Shown here: piece after piece, positions 13,031-25,240 of the stretch
Numbering within the stretch: the first letter of the stretch is position 1
Layout of the letters: every line of letters begins with the position of its first letter
DNA from: Emydura subglobosa
Lineage: Eukaryota; Chordata; Testudines; Chelidae
NCBI GenBank assembly: GCA_007922225.1
Contig: ML680086.1
Coordinates: 10,047,472 to 10,111,471 of the forward strand
DNA length: 64,000 nt
Direction of reading: 5' to 3'
Translations under genes and position numbers: made by a program
The notes under the pieces: model-generated
The model's input: only the letters and a program-made list of their open reading frames with translations
Databases searched by the model: none
What the model was told of the DNA's origin: nothing

Positions 13031-13680
13031 AGTTTGCAGTGTAAACCTAGTCTACCTCATTATTCTGATTGCACTCGGCTTTACGGTGCAGACCGGATTC
13101 GGGGCAGGGGCAGTTGCGGATTTGCATCTCCTTCATCACTGCCTTTCATCCTCGCCCCTGATGTGTCTGCCCTACATCCGAGACATGGATTCGTACATTT
13201 CACTCTAGCAATCTTCGGCAGGTGAGGGGAGGGGAACCGGATCAGGCTGACACGGGGAAGGGCCGTTTGGTGCGAGGTACGCCAAGACTGGACAGCCAGT
13301 CTGCCTAATGGCTCGGATTCTCCACCGCCCATGTACCAAAACCATCCCTAGCAAAAACGCCAGGCTCCATCAGTGCACCGCTGCGGAACTCCGCAGCAGC
13401 CGGGTCAGAGCACGGGCGCTGCTGGTTTACAGCAAAGATTGAAGTTCAAAGGGTCGGAGCCCTTCCCTGCGCTGAAGATTGGCTACATCTCGCTTTCCCA
13501 TCCACGCCGGGCGAGTGGTGGTCGGAGTCGCGCACCGTGCGAGGAGTCAGCCAGGCATTGTCTTGAAAGCCACGTAACCTCGGCTGTGCCCTTCCCTGCC
13601 AACCTGCCGTTGGCTGCACTTCGCTCGGAGACAGAAATTCTCCCTCGTCCTGTGAACTCCTTAGTATGTAATACAAATAC

Positions 13681-13812
13681 TGCAGCTGAGGAAGGGGGCT
13701 GAAGCCCAGGAAAGCTTATGCCTGCTGAAATGAAATGTGTTAGTCTTTAAAGTGTCACAGGACTCGCCTTGTTTTACTGTGCACAGACTAACAGGGCTAC
13801 CCCCCGGTACTG
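13681..13812 (+). repeat. Dispersed reptile repeat copy (gctgaagcccaggaaagctt ... cagactaacagggctac)
   Basis: The segment holds aaagcttatgcc...aaatgtgttagtctttaaagtgtcacaggactc...cacagactaacagggctac. I recognise this order from a very common turtle/reptile interspersed repeat whose class I cannot name with certainty. It has no coding capacity. Confidence 0.55.
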
Positions 13813-14245
13813 CTAGTATTTAATAAAGTCCTGCTGATGTGTCTGCTCGCAGCATCCAGCTGAGGGTTTATTTCCCCACTGGTCGGGAGATTTAGTCTTT
13901 TCAAAAGGGGGGAAGATTCGGGAAAGTTATCTCCACTTGTCATCAATTCAAGGGCCAAACTTGGCTCTTGGCTACATCTGTCTAACACCACTAGCTGCAG
14001 GGAGCTTTGTCTGGTGTAGCCGAGAGGGTGACCCCAGGTACCTGCTGTACGAGATACCTACACACAGGCAATGGGTGATGGTCAGTAACCCTTAAAATGC
14101 GGACAAATGTATTTATAAATCCACTCCACCTTTTCATTGGCGAACCTCTGTGGCTGGCACTCCCCGCCCAGGCGTCTCTCATAGGCACCACGCAGCTTCC
14201 AAAGGATTCTTCTAGGAGGGTTAGAAATCCTACTGTCCAAGGCCA

Positions 14246-14430
14246 TCAGATCACAGTATCATCGAAGATGAGGGTTGGAAGGGACCTCAGGCGGTATCTA
14301 GTTCAACCCCTGCTCAAAGCAGGACCAAGCCTAACTAAATCATCCCAGGCAGGGCTTTGTCAAGCCCGGCCTTAAAAACCTCCAAGGATGGAGATTCCAC
14401 CACCTCCCCAGGTAACCCATTCCAGTGCTT
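14246..14430 (-). mobile_element. Truncated CR1 LINE 3' end (young-type subfamily)
   Basis: On the minus strand this is the last part of CR1 ORF2 and its 3' UTR. It matches the tail of the intact CR1 at 29521-29705 closely (gttggaagggacctcagg, tgctcaaagcaggacc, gatggagattccaccacctcccc, ggtaacccattccagtgctt). It is 5'-truncated, as most CR1 copies are. Confidence 0.85.
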
Positions 14431-14569
14431 AATAAGCATCCAGATAAGTTAACAGAATGGAGTTCCCCAAGTGGAAGCTTGTCGGTTCCATTTAGATGGT
14501 GATCTCCACTTTGCCATGAGGCTCATTCCAAATGAGATCCCCCCTCCCGTCAATCATACACTAAATAGA

Positions 14570-14832
14570 TTGAGCGTCAACAGGATAAGTGGGTTCAAAA
14601 AGAACTAGATAAGTTCACAGAGGATAGGTCCATCGGAGGCTATTAGCCAAGATGGTCAGAGATGTAACCCCACGCTCAAGGTGTCCCTCCGGCTGGCAGA
14701 AGCTGGGACTGGAGGGGAGGGGATGGATCACCGGATAACCGCCCGGCTCTGTTCATTCCCCCTGAAACAGAAGACAGGACATTGGCTAGATGGGCCCACT
14801 GGTCTGACCCAATATGGCTCTTCTGATGGAGC
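14570..14832 (+). mobile_element. LINE 3'-end fragment (CR1/L3-like), 5' truncated
   Basis: The sequence moves from a remnant frame reading KELDKFTEDRSIGGY to a tail ending acattggctagatgggcccactggtctgacccaatatggctctt, a 3' end familiar from reptile LINEs. Stop codons and gaps have removed coding capacity. Confidence 0.6.
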
Positions 14833-15434
14833 CATCGTAGGGAGGGGAAATAGTTTGGGGTGGGGTCGTTTTAAATGCAGGCTCCAGGGGCTCTGGGGTT
14901 ATAAAAACCTGCATCTTTGAGGCAGCATACTGTGGTTCTCCTTGTCGCAAACCGTCACCCGGTGTCAACACCGCCACCAGACACACCGCTGCCTGGCATC
15001 GAGCAAACACGAGAGGCGAGAGGGTGCCTTTACTTGACCCGTGCACCTTGGAGAAGAAGGGGATGGAGCTGACACGTGTGTACTTCTCATTCATTAACTG
15101 ATCGATTGATGTCATCCTAAATTTAACCCCGGTCTTGAAAATAAACCAGCGACCCCCAAACCCACCAAAACAGGGATGCGCGGCGGAGCAGCAACCCCCC
15201 CATGTAGCCCCCCTCCCCCCCAGCCAGCAGAGAAAACCCTGCTACACCGACGCCTCAGAGGGGTTAATAGCCGGTTCAATTATATATGTCCCTAAAATGG
15301 GGATTGCGGCGTGGATAACACACATCCCCCCCTCCCCCCCGCAGCCCACCCCGCTCCCGCCAGCTCGCTCGCTGTCTATTAAATATGCTTTGCTTGTCAA
15401 TTTCTCAGCCCGTGCATTTCTGCAGGGCAGGCGG

Positions 15435-15520
15435 CCCCGCCCCCCGTGTGCGCAGGCGCGCGGCAGCCGCCCGGGTTCCCGCAGGCTCAGCAGTCAGTGA
15501 CCACAGGCTGATTATTGTAG
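15435..15520 (+). other. L3MBTL1: Candidate non-coding first exon of L3MBTL1 ending at a splice donor
   Basis: A GC-rich stretch after GC boxes ends in attattgtag followed by GTAAGG at 15521, a strong donor match. The first coding exon at 27117 begins with 27 bases of 5' UTR after an acceptor, so an upstream non-coding exon is required. This is the best-placed candidate. The 5' boundary is a guess, and no transcript evidence is available. Confidence 0.35.
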
Positions 15521-16559
15521 GTAAGGAATCAGATAAGAAAGTAATTTATAAACCTCTTTAAATCATCCGAATGCACGGCGAAAGGGGTCCGCTCCGCGCT
15601 CTGCCCGCCCGTGCTCCGGTTTGCATGCGGCGCATTGATTTGAAAATTGCACTCCGCTGCCTTTGCAACTAGCTCTTCCAGCGGGTTGGTTTCTTTTATT
15701 GCATCTTTGGGGAGCAGCGTTCTCTAGATTGCTATTTCGTTTTTCCTGTTGCAATGGGCAGAGCAATCGCACAAGTGAAGAGCCGAGGGAATCAGGAGGT
15801 AAAGGGGCTTCGGCAGGGACAATGCAAGTGCTTGCAACCCCGGGATGCTTTTTCTATTCCATGTTTAAACTGAGGGAGGGTTTCTTTTTTTAACCCGCCT
15901 CCCCCCCCTGCCCCCAACAGACAAATGAGTTAAAGAGTTTGGAAGGCTGGGAGTGCGATGCAGGAGGGAGAGAGGACAGGGGGAGGTTTGCAATGAGCTG
16001 GGAAGGGAGAACGTGGGTCTTTCCCCCCTTTTTTTCCCTTTCCCTGCCCCCCCCCAACTTTCTCCTTCATGCAATTTCCACTCCCCACATTAGAGGAATT
16101 TCTGTTTGTGCAACAGAATTTTAAAAAGAGAGAGAGAGAGAATTCCGCCATTTTGATGTTTAAAAAAAAAATTAAAGGCTTTTCGGATTGTAGAGCTGCT
16201 GGTCACCCCCGCTGCTAGCACGAGCGCCGAGACGTGGGGGGCAAATAGAGCCAGGGCTGAGAGCGGGGGAGGCGGGATTATGTCCCTTCTTGATTTCGTT
16301 TTCGATGGAGATTCTTGAAGTGGAGATTCTCTAAGAACAACTGTGCAGATCAGGTGGCATGTGGCTGCACCAGGGCACCAGATCAGCAGTAGCAGCGTGT
16401 GTAGGTCCTTCATTAAAGGTCCCAAGGTGGTTGTTTTTGGGGAGGGGATGTGTGTATTTACCACAAGCTCTTGAAAGGACTGTTCTGGGGAGTTAGACTT
16501 GGATTTCCCCCCCCCCCCGTTGTAACATAACATTCCCTCCCCCCGCCCCCCCTTTGTGC

Positions 16560-16990
16560 CCCGCTTTGGTATTTTATCTAAGTGCCATTAATATGGAAGG
16601 ACAGGCTCAGTGTGTAAAAGGAGTGTTGCACTTGCTCGCGTTTTGATTCTCAGCTGGCTGGCAGGAGAGGGGCGGGGTGAGAGGCTGATGTGCTAGCATC
16701 CTTAGAAATGCTGTGCCTGGCCGTCTAGGTATCCGCGAAAGGCAAGGGGAAAATATGTCCTGCTGGGATAGGCACTGGCGGTGAATAAATGGGTAGCCCT
16801 GCCTTCTGGAGGAGCGATCCTAGGAAGAACAGGAGTCAGAGACGTGCTTCACACAACTCCCATTATAAAAGATCAGACCTGGAATCCCTTCCACATCAGC
16901 GGGTGGAGCACGAAGCTTACTTTGGGCCATTCTACCGTTATGACATGGATGTGCAATCAAGGCATTTTTCCGCTCCACAAACCTTTATAC

Positions 16991-17021
<31 letters not shown>

Positions 17022-17090
17022 CTGTCTGTTGGGGGGGGGATATGACACAAAGTGTATTTTTTACAAAAAGCAGCATGTCAGGGTGTATTG
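16560..17090. other. Non-coding stretch with a (GT)n microsatellite
   Basis: A GT repeat of 13 units lies at 16996-17021, followed by a G run. Open frames crossing it translate the repeat as CVCVCV and are not genes. No exon is recognised. Confidence 0.6.
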
Positions 17091-18120
17091 TTTGTTCCCG
17101 GAGCAGCTCCTGCACCACTTCCCCAGGGTTTATATGGGGATGTAAGATAGTCAAACCATTCCTCACAATGACTCCTGCTGGGAGAGGCTGGGGGTCGATG
17201 ACATCGTGGGCTCCTTCTCCCCCATTCCCTGTGGTGGCTTCTGTGGTGGGGTTTTGGGCTATGTTAGGAGCAGCAGTTTGCACAGTCAGTTGCTGCTCCT
17301 GCCTTGTTCCAAATAGCGTCTCCTGCAGGAAGATGCTGGAACTGGAGGAACTACTGTATAAACTTTGCCTTCACGTGTTGTTCCCTTCCATGACTGCTGC
17401 TGGGAGAGGCCAGGACTGGTGCTCCTGTAATGCTTCTTCAGGGATGTGCTGAGGCGGGTGAGGAGCGGGGATGAGGCCCAGGCCAATCCTCCTGGGATTG
17501 AGTTTCCCTCCAGTGCTGCTGTACAGTTTGGCAATTTTCCTCTTTACTGGTGGTTTTCGAATCTTGTGTGAAGCCTCAATGAACGCCGCGCTGCTGCTCA
17601 GCCCGAGCGCCTCAGCCAGTGCCCTGCAGAACCCAGGAAACCAGTTCAGCCTTCGCCTTCCTTGCAGCGACTGCACAGGCATAAGCTAGGCCACAGGAAA
17701 AGGGGCAGTGATTTTTAGGACAGGATTTGGATTTATTTCTCGGCTGCTTAATAGAAAAATTATGGGTGACCTAAGGAAAGCATGAAGGTTTTCTGAAATA
17801 TTTGTGGACAGTGTTTCACATCCCCTTTGATGCGTCTACCCAGGGAGTAAGTGTATGCTTTAATTCCACATTAAAGTCAGTATCATGTGTACTTTTTTTG
17901 TGCAAAGTAGCCTGCAGAATGACTGTGATCTGTGCTGTGTCCTACAGTGCCTCCTGCTGGCAGAGGCTGGAACTAGAGTAGGTATGGAGCTGATCCACAG
18001 CCAGTGCTCCTGCCCCGCTCCCTACAGCGACCCTTGCTGGGAGAGGCTGGCACTGCAGTAGCTGTGAGTTTCCCCCACAGGCAGTCTTAGATCAGTCCCT
18101 AAAGTGACTCTGATTGCAAG
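17091..18120. repeat. Degenerate minisatellite-like array (core actcctgctgggagaggctgg)
   Basis: The core recurs at 17171-17191, 17391-17419 (gactgctgctgggagaggccaggactgg), 17947-17975 (gcctcctgctggcagaggctggaactag) and 18028-18054 (cgacccttgctgggagaggctggcactg). A weaker copy (gtctcctgcaggaagatgctggaactgg) lies at 17318-17345. The last two strong copies are 81 bp apart, suggesting units near 80 bp. Two more copies, 77 bp apart, lie at 26931 and 27008, just upstream of L3MBTL1 coding exon 1. The longest open frame in the window's first third (223 codons, 16781-17452) is made of this repeat plus the GT tract. Confidence 0.65.
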
Positions 18121-20854
18121 GGGATGCGATTGCTGTCAGAAAGCATGGCTATGATGACCCACTGGAATATTACATGAATGATACTAAAAACTTAACCCAT
18201 AGTTTGCACAGCTCATGCATGTGTAAGAGTAATCCACATTACCTCAGTGTGGTGCTCTGTCCCTATTAGTGGCTGACCTGCATAGAGGTTATTGAGTCTG
18301 CTACTGCTAGCATGGCCAGGTCTCTTAGTTCCGGTGGGAGAGAAGTTTGTGCCTGTAGATTTACAAGTCTGAGTTCGAGCCGCGATGCCAAAGTCCCATC
18401 TGGAGGTCCCATGCTAGATAAATCCACATGGTAAGAAATGTATCTGACCCAGAATTTACTGGTTTGTTTTGTTAAGTTCACACATTTGTTTCCTTACATG
18501 GAAAGGACCCGTCTTTCTGCCTGCCTGTCTCCCGCAGGGTCCTATGTTCTGGCACTCAGTAAATAAATTAAAATACACAATACAAATAACAATCTGGTAC
18601 AATAAAGGACTTCCCATCCCATTTTGAGATGTTAATATAACTAGGATGACAGAAATAAACCCAACACATTCCAACCCTCCTCTTCCCTAAAAGCCTGGGG
18701 AGAATAGATGAGGCTTGCAGGGAGCCCCGAGATTCGTGAATCCCTGTCTGATCCAAAAAGGGAGTAAATTCCACACGTGAAACTCAGGGCCAGATTTGAT
18801 AAGGCAGAGAGAAGCTTTAGATCCACATGCACTCGCATGATTGCATGTGACCATGCAATTACCACCATTGGTCATCTGTGTGTGCAATGGGGTGCTTCAA
18901 GGTCTAAGATACCAGTTTGTGTCTGAAGCTGCAGGATCTGCACCTGCAACCGCTCGTGCATTTTTGTGAATGAACCCTGTTGTTCAGCAATGTGGCCTTG
19001 TCCATGCAGGAAAACAGTGGAAGATACAGTGAACCAGCTCCTCACCTGCTCTAGCTCCTCAGTCGTGTTGCCAGTCCTTGTGATTTTTATCACGCGTCTC
19101 CCGCTGTTTGGTGCTTTTCATAAAGCCTCAGCGCCTGGAGGCAACTATGTGAGAACCTCAGCTTCCATTTAAAGCCATTTCAGTTTCCAGCATTCGTGGT
19201 TGTGGAGTAAAGCCTGAAAATGTCACCAAAAAGCACCCTGAAGGCTCAGGAATCAGGAGGCAAATGAAAAGAAACCTCGTGATTTTTAAGCCAATCTCCT
19301 GATTTTTTTGTGGTCAGATTCTTGATTTTTGAAAGCGCGGGGTTGGCAATAGCTATGGGTAACAGTGGTCAGTCAGTCCCAGAAGTGCGAGAATTAGCGA
19401 GCTAAGGGGGCAGGATGAACTGGGGGCAGGTGGCAGCTGGAGAAACACCTGGCCTCATAAAAGGGCAGAGAAGTCAGGGGGAGGAACCCCATGGAGCAAG
19501 ATGGGTGCCTGTGGGATGTCCAGAAGCAGGGGCTGGAAGAGGCAGGGGAAGTGTGTGATGGAAACAGCCCAGGGGTCAGCGCTCTGGCAGACAGGCGTAA
19601 TGGAAACCCAGAAGGGGCTGGGACTGAACCCTGAGGGGTGACGAGGACCCCACGCAGGGTGGAAAATTAGTTCGTTTTGACTCTCCTTATCTTGGAAGGG
19701 ATTAAGTTTTCATCGGTGACTTGGCCAGCAGGCTAAGCCAAGCCACCAGCTCACGCCTGTGTGGGGAAGGCTGAGGGGGCCCACCTTGGTGGAGGAAGTC
19801 GGGGTAAGGTGTACCTGCAGTGTCCCACTTGGCCAGCAGGGGGCACAATGGGTGCAGGTATGCTCGTGACACTGGGGTAGCTAAACCAAGAGCTCACGCT
19901 TTCTGCAGAGCTTTAATCCTGATGGTTGACTGACTATTCAAGCCAATTGGAAACTAATTTTTGGTCTCAGGCTGGGTCATAAGTCGCATCACTTCTCAGC
20001 AAAATGGCTGCCTCCAGCACCTCTCCAGAAACTGCTGTTATCCTAAGTGGGCTATATCTCTTCCTCCACCCCCGAAGCTCTAAGCAACAAGCCATTTCAG
20101 TGATAGTTGCACATTGCAGATTTCCCCCTGACTTCACTGCGGCTGGTGGGGCGTGAATCATGACAGGATTTGGGCCAGTACCTATATCAACAATACAGGT
20201 ATTACTAGGAGAATCTGCAGCCCTGGCCTAAGGTGCTGGAGTAGCTCAAAGCTCATTGGAAAATTTATTTCCACTTTTCCATTTTTCCTTAAAAACAAAA
20301 AAACCTTTTGGGATGAAAACATTTCCATGAAAATGTTCCCGCTCTCTTTCCTCCACTCTCATGGTAACACTGGGTCCGACGCTGGTTCCTTAAGAGGTTT
20401 CCTCATTTCGACAACCATATTTTCTTCGTCTCTTTCTTGAGTGGTCACGACAGGAGTGAGTAGCTGTCGCTTACCTTAGACCAGTGTTTTAAAGAGGGGT
20501 TGTAGTTAGTCTGGTGGTTCTTGGCTTTCTGTTTGTGTGTCAGAGCACAAGTTTGAGTTCTGTGCTTTCCCACCACATTGGGAGGATGAACGCTCAGTAT
20601 GAAGTGGGAGAGGGCTACACTGCATGCAGGCTGCATGGGCAGCAATCAGTGGCTGATCCAAGGAGAGAGCAAATTCCACCCAGGGGATAGGACGAGCCAG
20701 ATTTTATACCCTCACTGCATGTGCTGTAGACGGGACCATCCGGAACAAAGAAACCATGTCTTTGGAAATCCCGCCTGTTCTGTACAAAGCTTTATCGATG
20801 CTGTGGAAAGTTTTTAAAACAACAAAACAAAAGACCTTCTATTTTCTGTGCATC
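18121..20854. other. Non-coding stretch, no gene recognised
   Basis: Only short open frames without domains are present. A CTCF-like motif lies at 19831-19846, and a copy of the tgacttcactg dispersed repeat at 20121-20175. Confidence 0.4.
19831..19846 (+). promoter_or_regulatory. Candidate CTCF-binding motif
   Basis: ggCCAGCAGGGGGCac fits the core vertebrate CTCF consensus. A partial second match (ggccagcaggctaag) lies 110 bp upstream. Single motif matches are common by chance, and occupancy is not shown. Confidence 0.35.
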
Positions 20855-20862
20855 TTCTAGTG

Positions 20863-20993
20863 CAGTGGTTTTCCACTTGTGGTCTGCAGACCCCTGGTGG
20901 TCTGCAGACTATGTTTAAGGTTTCAAAGGGGTCTGCACCTCCATGTGACATTTGTTGGGGGGTCCTCAAATGAAACAAAGTTGAGAAACACAT
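20863..20993. mobile_element. Short hAT MITE with perfect 8-bp target duplication
   Basis: Starts CAGTGGTTTTCCACTTGTGG and ends caaagttgagaaacacat. It is flanked by ttctagtg at 20855-20862 and again at 20994-21001. The core repeats ggtctgcagac. At 131 bp it is an internally deleted derivative with no transposase. The last two bases differ from the canonical CACTG terminus. Confidence 0.85.
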
Positions 20994-21139
20994 TTCTAGT
21001 GCAAACCTTGGAGAAATACAATGCTAAACAATGTCCTATAAAATGCCACAGCCCCTCACCTCAGTGAGCTTAGTAATGACAATGCATCGTGGTTAATAAG
21101 ACTGAATCACAGTGGAATTTCTATAGAAAGGGTTTAGGG

Positions 21140-21205
21140 CCCAATCCTGTACCCATTTAAGTTCTGTTTCGCCACTGACTTCAGTGAAAGCAGGATTTCC
21201 CCTCC
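21140..21205. repeat. Dispersed 'ttgacttcaatgg' repeat copy
   Basis: Contains cccaatcctgtaccc and ccactgacttcagtgaaagcaggattt, the same order as the copies near 9290 and 22020. Confidence 0.5.
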
Positions 21206-24200
21206 ACCCAATCCCGCCACCCACAAGTAGTTCCTGTGGAGACACTAGCACTGACTAATACCTACACACGATGGGTTCCCTAAAGGCCTGATTTCACAGC
21301 CACCAGCAGGAACAGACAGTCCTCTTGGCTTCACACCATGTGGCATATTGCAGTAATAGCCGTGAGCATTACACTCAGTAGTATGGGGTCAGTGTTTGGG
21401 GTCAGTCTTGTCACTTGCTTTCCTCTGTAAGCCTCTTGCTGCTCCCACTTGTCCCAGCCCGCTTGCGCAGAATGTCACTTTCCCCCTGAAACAAGCAAAC
21501 CTCTTCCATAAGAAATTTGTTACAGTCTTTGAGATTAGAAGTCACTGTCATGGTGAAAACCATGGGTGCAAACAATACCTTGACCTGTGGCACTAGTAAC
21601 TCTAGTCCTCACATTATTAAATGGGAAAGAATTTTGAAAACCTAAGTTATTTGTAATTGTTTGTTTACTTCCTGCATTTACTTCAGTTTTGAGTTTTATT
21701 CTCCAAGTCACTTTCACGTTTGTTTAGTCATTTTTGCTTTTGGAGGTACTTCTTGCTGCCAGGTTCAACTTTTAAGCACTGCAGGGGGCTGTGTATGTGT
21801 ATTTGAAAACAACTGGTTTCATTGCGATATTTTAAAAGCGATTTGGGGAAACACCTGTTGGTCTGGGGACTCTAGAAAAAGCTTATTTAAATTGTGATCC
21901 AAATGTATGTCAGCTGTGTTGAATTAGAGATGGAGATGAGAGCGCTCTTTTGCTTTTGGAATTGTCTTCTGGCTGATTTTTGGGAACACAGTTGACTTGG
22001 TCTAGAAACATGCAGTGTGAAATCCTGCCTCTGCTGAAGTCAATGGGGCTGGGATTTCACCCCAAATATGGGTGCTCTAGTTGTCCTTGGGGGGAAAATT
22101 GTTATATGGTTTATTAAAGAGCTATTTGCTATGAAACTCTACACAGAAACCGCTTTACCAGGTCCACGCTTAGTCCTTGAACCAGCAAGTGACTTAAGGA
22201 GGTGTCTAACTTTAAGCACGAGTCATCCTCTTAAAATCATTGCCACTAGTTATGTTTTTAAAATGGTCTTGTCGACCCCTAGTATTCAGAAATCATGATT
22301 CAGGCCCCCAAAATCATGAGATTATTTTAAAAAGAAAATGCTGGGTTCTTTATATTTACCTTTCAGAGTCAGAGTCTTTAGGAGTCAATTTTTCAGCCTT
22401 TTCTTCACAACCATGAGGCCAGAAATTCCCTTTTGTTAAAAAAAAAAAAATGAAAGCTGAGATTCTCATGTAGTCACTGGGCTCCAGGAGCTGAGTGTGT
22501 CAGAAAAGCCCCAAATAGTAAGACATGCAATAAAATCACAAGTTGGCAACTTTACGAATGCATTTAAATACTTGCCGAAGGGAGGCCTTTGCTGATGAGT
22601 TTTGATCATTACCCACTGCACATCAGTGCTGATCTCCACTTCCGTGTTATATAAGTAAGTTTCTAGCTCCACTTGAAGCTAATATGAAAATCCAAACTGA
22701 TGGCTAAGGTGGAGAGTTTGTCCTGGCGATCACTTGCAGCTCTGACATAACCTCCTGTGCATTTCCAGTAGAGACGACAAATCCTCCCTTCTCAGATGAT
22801 ACAGATAGATACAAGTGCCATCTCCCACTGATCTATCAGCCCCACAGTCCATCTTTCCAGACCATTCGTGGTAGAACTCCCCACTTAAACAGCACCGAAA
22901 CACTGTCCGCATGAGAAACCTGTCTGCTTCATTCGCCTTCTATATTCAGGTGATACATTGCACATTAGCTACCTCTCCCCTCCTTCCAGAAGGGATTAAG
23001 ATCCCCCACACTGGAAAAAGGCTTGAGATGTACCTTTACCCCAGTCTTGCAGTTGCCTGACATACACAATCATGCTTACGGCCCACAGTCAGCAGGACAT
23101 GGTGGTGTGGGAGATGCTAAAGTCCTAGCAATATAAGCTGTGTTGCTGGGCTCAAGCATTCAAAAATCAGGAGCCTTTTTTTAAAAAAAAATAAGTAAAC
23201 GTGGGATTTTTTGACCTTTCGAGTTCATGGTTTTCCAGCTCTTCTCCACAACTGCTGGAAACTTTTCTTTTGAAATGAAAGCTGAGATTGTCATATATTC
23301 ACATGACTCCATTAGCCTGGGCTTTATAAAAACCACTGACTATTGTGAGTCTGGTGATAAAATTGTGAGAGTTGGCAACAGAGTTTAACAAATTTGGCTG
23401 TCATGATCCTCTCTTAGGTGTGAAATGCCTGTCCTGTCTTGTCCTCCTGGATTTTACAATCTCCCACATCTATAAAAGTGTTGAATGGCCCCTGAGCTTT
23501 TTGTAATCTCAAGATTTAGCTGCACGTTTGCTGTATCTGTGTCCCTGTTAGGTGAATGGGGCAGGAGGAAGGAGACAGTTGGGATGGTTGTTTGCAGAAC
23601 TTTCCCTCCACATGTCCTGACTTTCAAATCTTTTATTTATAACTTCACTGTTATAACAGAAAACACAATGGATCAATACAACCTGAACTCTATTTTAATG
23701 ATTTTGAGGGGTGGGGCGGGAAATAAAATCTAAATTATTATTAGGTGTTTAAAAGGGAAAGAAGCATTAATGATGCAAGTCATTAATCAAAATGAGTACT
23801 GTTCCTTTAAAGCAAAACACAGCCCATGCAGAGAACCAGCTGACGTCCATGCATCTCTTCAATCTCACTGCAGCTTGTCAGGGCTGTGTAAGACATTTGT
23901 CTTCTGATAATTCTACTTTTTACACGTTGATTTTGTATTAACGTACTGGCCCTCTGCACAGGAGCGAGGTGAGCTGCACTGTGGCAGCCTGTGTATCACT
24001 CAGCTTGGGGGCTGGTCTATTGTGCTTTCCGTGTGTGGTCATCTTCCCTCAGACTTCTCCCGCACTAGCACAAGATGTGGTGGTGGTTTGGAGTTCTGAC
24101 TCCCTGGGGCAAATGTTTAAATAATAATAATAAGAAGAAGAAAGCCCCGCACCTTTCCCTGCCATTAAAAAGAGTGGGTCTGGATTAGGTTTTTGTAAAA

Positions 24201-24864
24201 CCCATTTCAGTCACAAAGCCTAAGTAGCTGATCGGGGAACAGATTCCACAAAATTGCCTGACGACACAGCTAGGTGCCTAGTGGGGTTTATAAAGCTTGG
24301 GAGTTTTTGCAAAATCTGGCCCCTGGTGCTTTGGTAGTGTCCATGAAATATTTCCTTTTGGAGGGTCTTTAGAGAGTTGATCTTCCTCTGGGTGCGTCTT
24401 GTATGTTTTGATCCAGGAACTGAACAGCATCCTTGTAATTGGCTATTCTCCTTCCTCTCTCCTACAGCAAATCCTCAGTTTAAAGGGATAAAAGAGTGTA
24501 CCACCCAGCCAGCCTTATCTTTTACACATCTTCTTGCAACTGTCACAAATACACCTGCAAACTTTACGAGATAAAAGAAACAAGGAAAATAAAATTCCCA
24601 GTCCTGCATTTGACGCTAACTTGCCAACGTCCGGCTGTATTGCTTTGCTTCAAGAGCTGCCTGTTCTGCAAAGAACCAGATGTGTTGCTGTTACAAGACG
24701 TCCATAGAAAAGATACTAACATTAAAAAACCCACCTTCTGGCACACAAGACTACGTGCAATTGTTCAGAAGTTTTTATGTTAGTAAAATTGTTATTGTTC
24801 TCTGCAAATAGCTTCCAGAAATCAGCTGTTCATAGATTTTTTTTTTTTAATTTTATTTTTATTT
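21206..24864. other. Non-coding stretch, no gene recognised
   Basis: Includes another ttgaagtcaatgg repeat copy (22020-22062) and two related stretches at 22280-22470 and 23160-23350 that share aatcat/caggag...ttttcagcc/ttttccagctcttctccac text. They look like two copies of an unnamed repeat. Nothing codes for a recognisable protein. Confidence 0.4.
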
Positions 24865-24867
24865 TTT

Positions 24868-25010
24868 AAAGGCCAGAAGATACCATTGTGATCATCTGGT
24901 CTGACCTCCTGCATGGCATAGCCCAGAGAACCTCACTGAATAATTTTTACATTAAGCCCCCACTTTCTGTTTGAGCGATAGCCTATTTTCTAGATGTAAC
25001 CTGGTGTAAG
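24868..25010 (-). mobile_element. CR1-like LINE 3'-end fragment (older subfamily)
   Basis: aggccagaagataccattgtgatcatctggtctgacctcctgcat is the minus-strand tail of a CR1 subfamily. It is followed by decayed 3' UTR and preceded by an A/T-rich run. Confidence 0.65.
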
Positions 25011-25240
25011 CGGTGGGATCTGAACCGAGAGCTCTAATAGTAAAGTTGGCTCATAGTTGCAAGACAATATTATGAACTGAGATTGTTCAAGTCCATTATA
25101 GGAAGAAAGATGGTGTGAGAGTTCAGTGTAAAAGATAAATATATCTATTTATGTCTGTGTATATAGTTTAAGAACATCTTCTACTGGCAAATAGGAATAT
25201 GGTGCTGCAGGTTCAAGGAAGTTGTAATCATTATCTAGCA

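Larger units (their letters stand above)
13040..16560. promoter_or_regulatory. GC/CpG-rich block, candidate CpG-island promoter region of L3MBTL1
   Basis: CpG dinucleotides are clearly denser here than in the AT-rich sequence upstream, most strongly at 13080-13650 and 15170-15780. GC boxes (ccccgccccccg near 15435) and a TATA-like tattaaatatgc (15377-15388) occur ahead of a candidate first exon. The block is broken by three repeats (13681-13812, 14246-14430, 14570-14832). The nearest downstream + strand coding gene is L3MBTL1, 11.6 kb away. Assignment of this block as its promoter is inference from position and composition. Confidence 0.5.

Noticed and set aside
16781..17452. 223-codon + strand open frame
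   Set aside because: It translates a GT microsatellite, a G run and minisatellite units, with no domain and no splice context.
17091..18120. CRISPR-like spaced repeats
   Set aside because: Spacing is irregular and repeats are imperfect. The sequence is vertebrate nuclear DNA.
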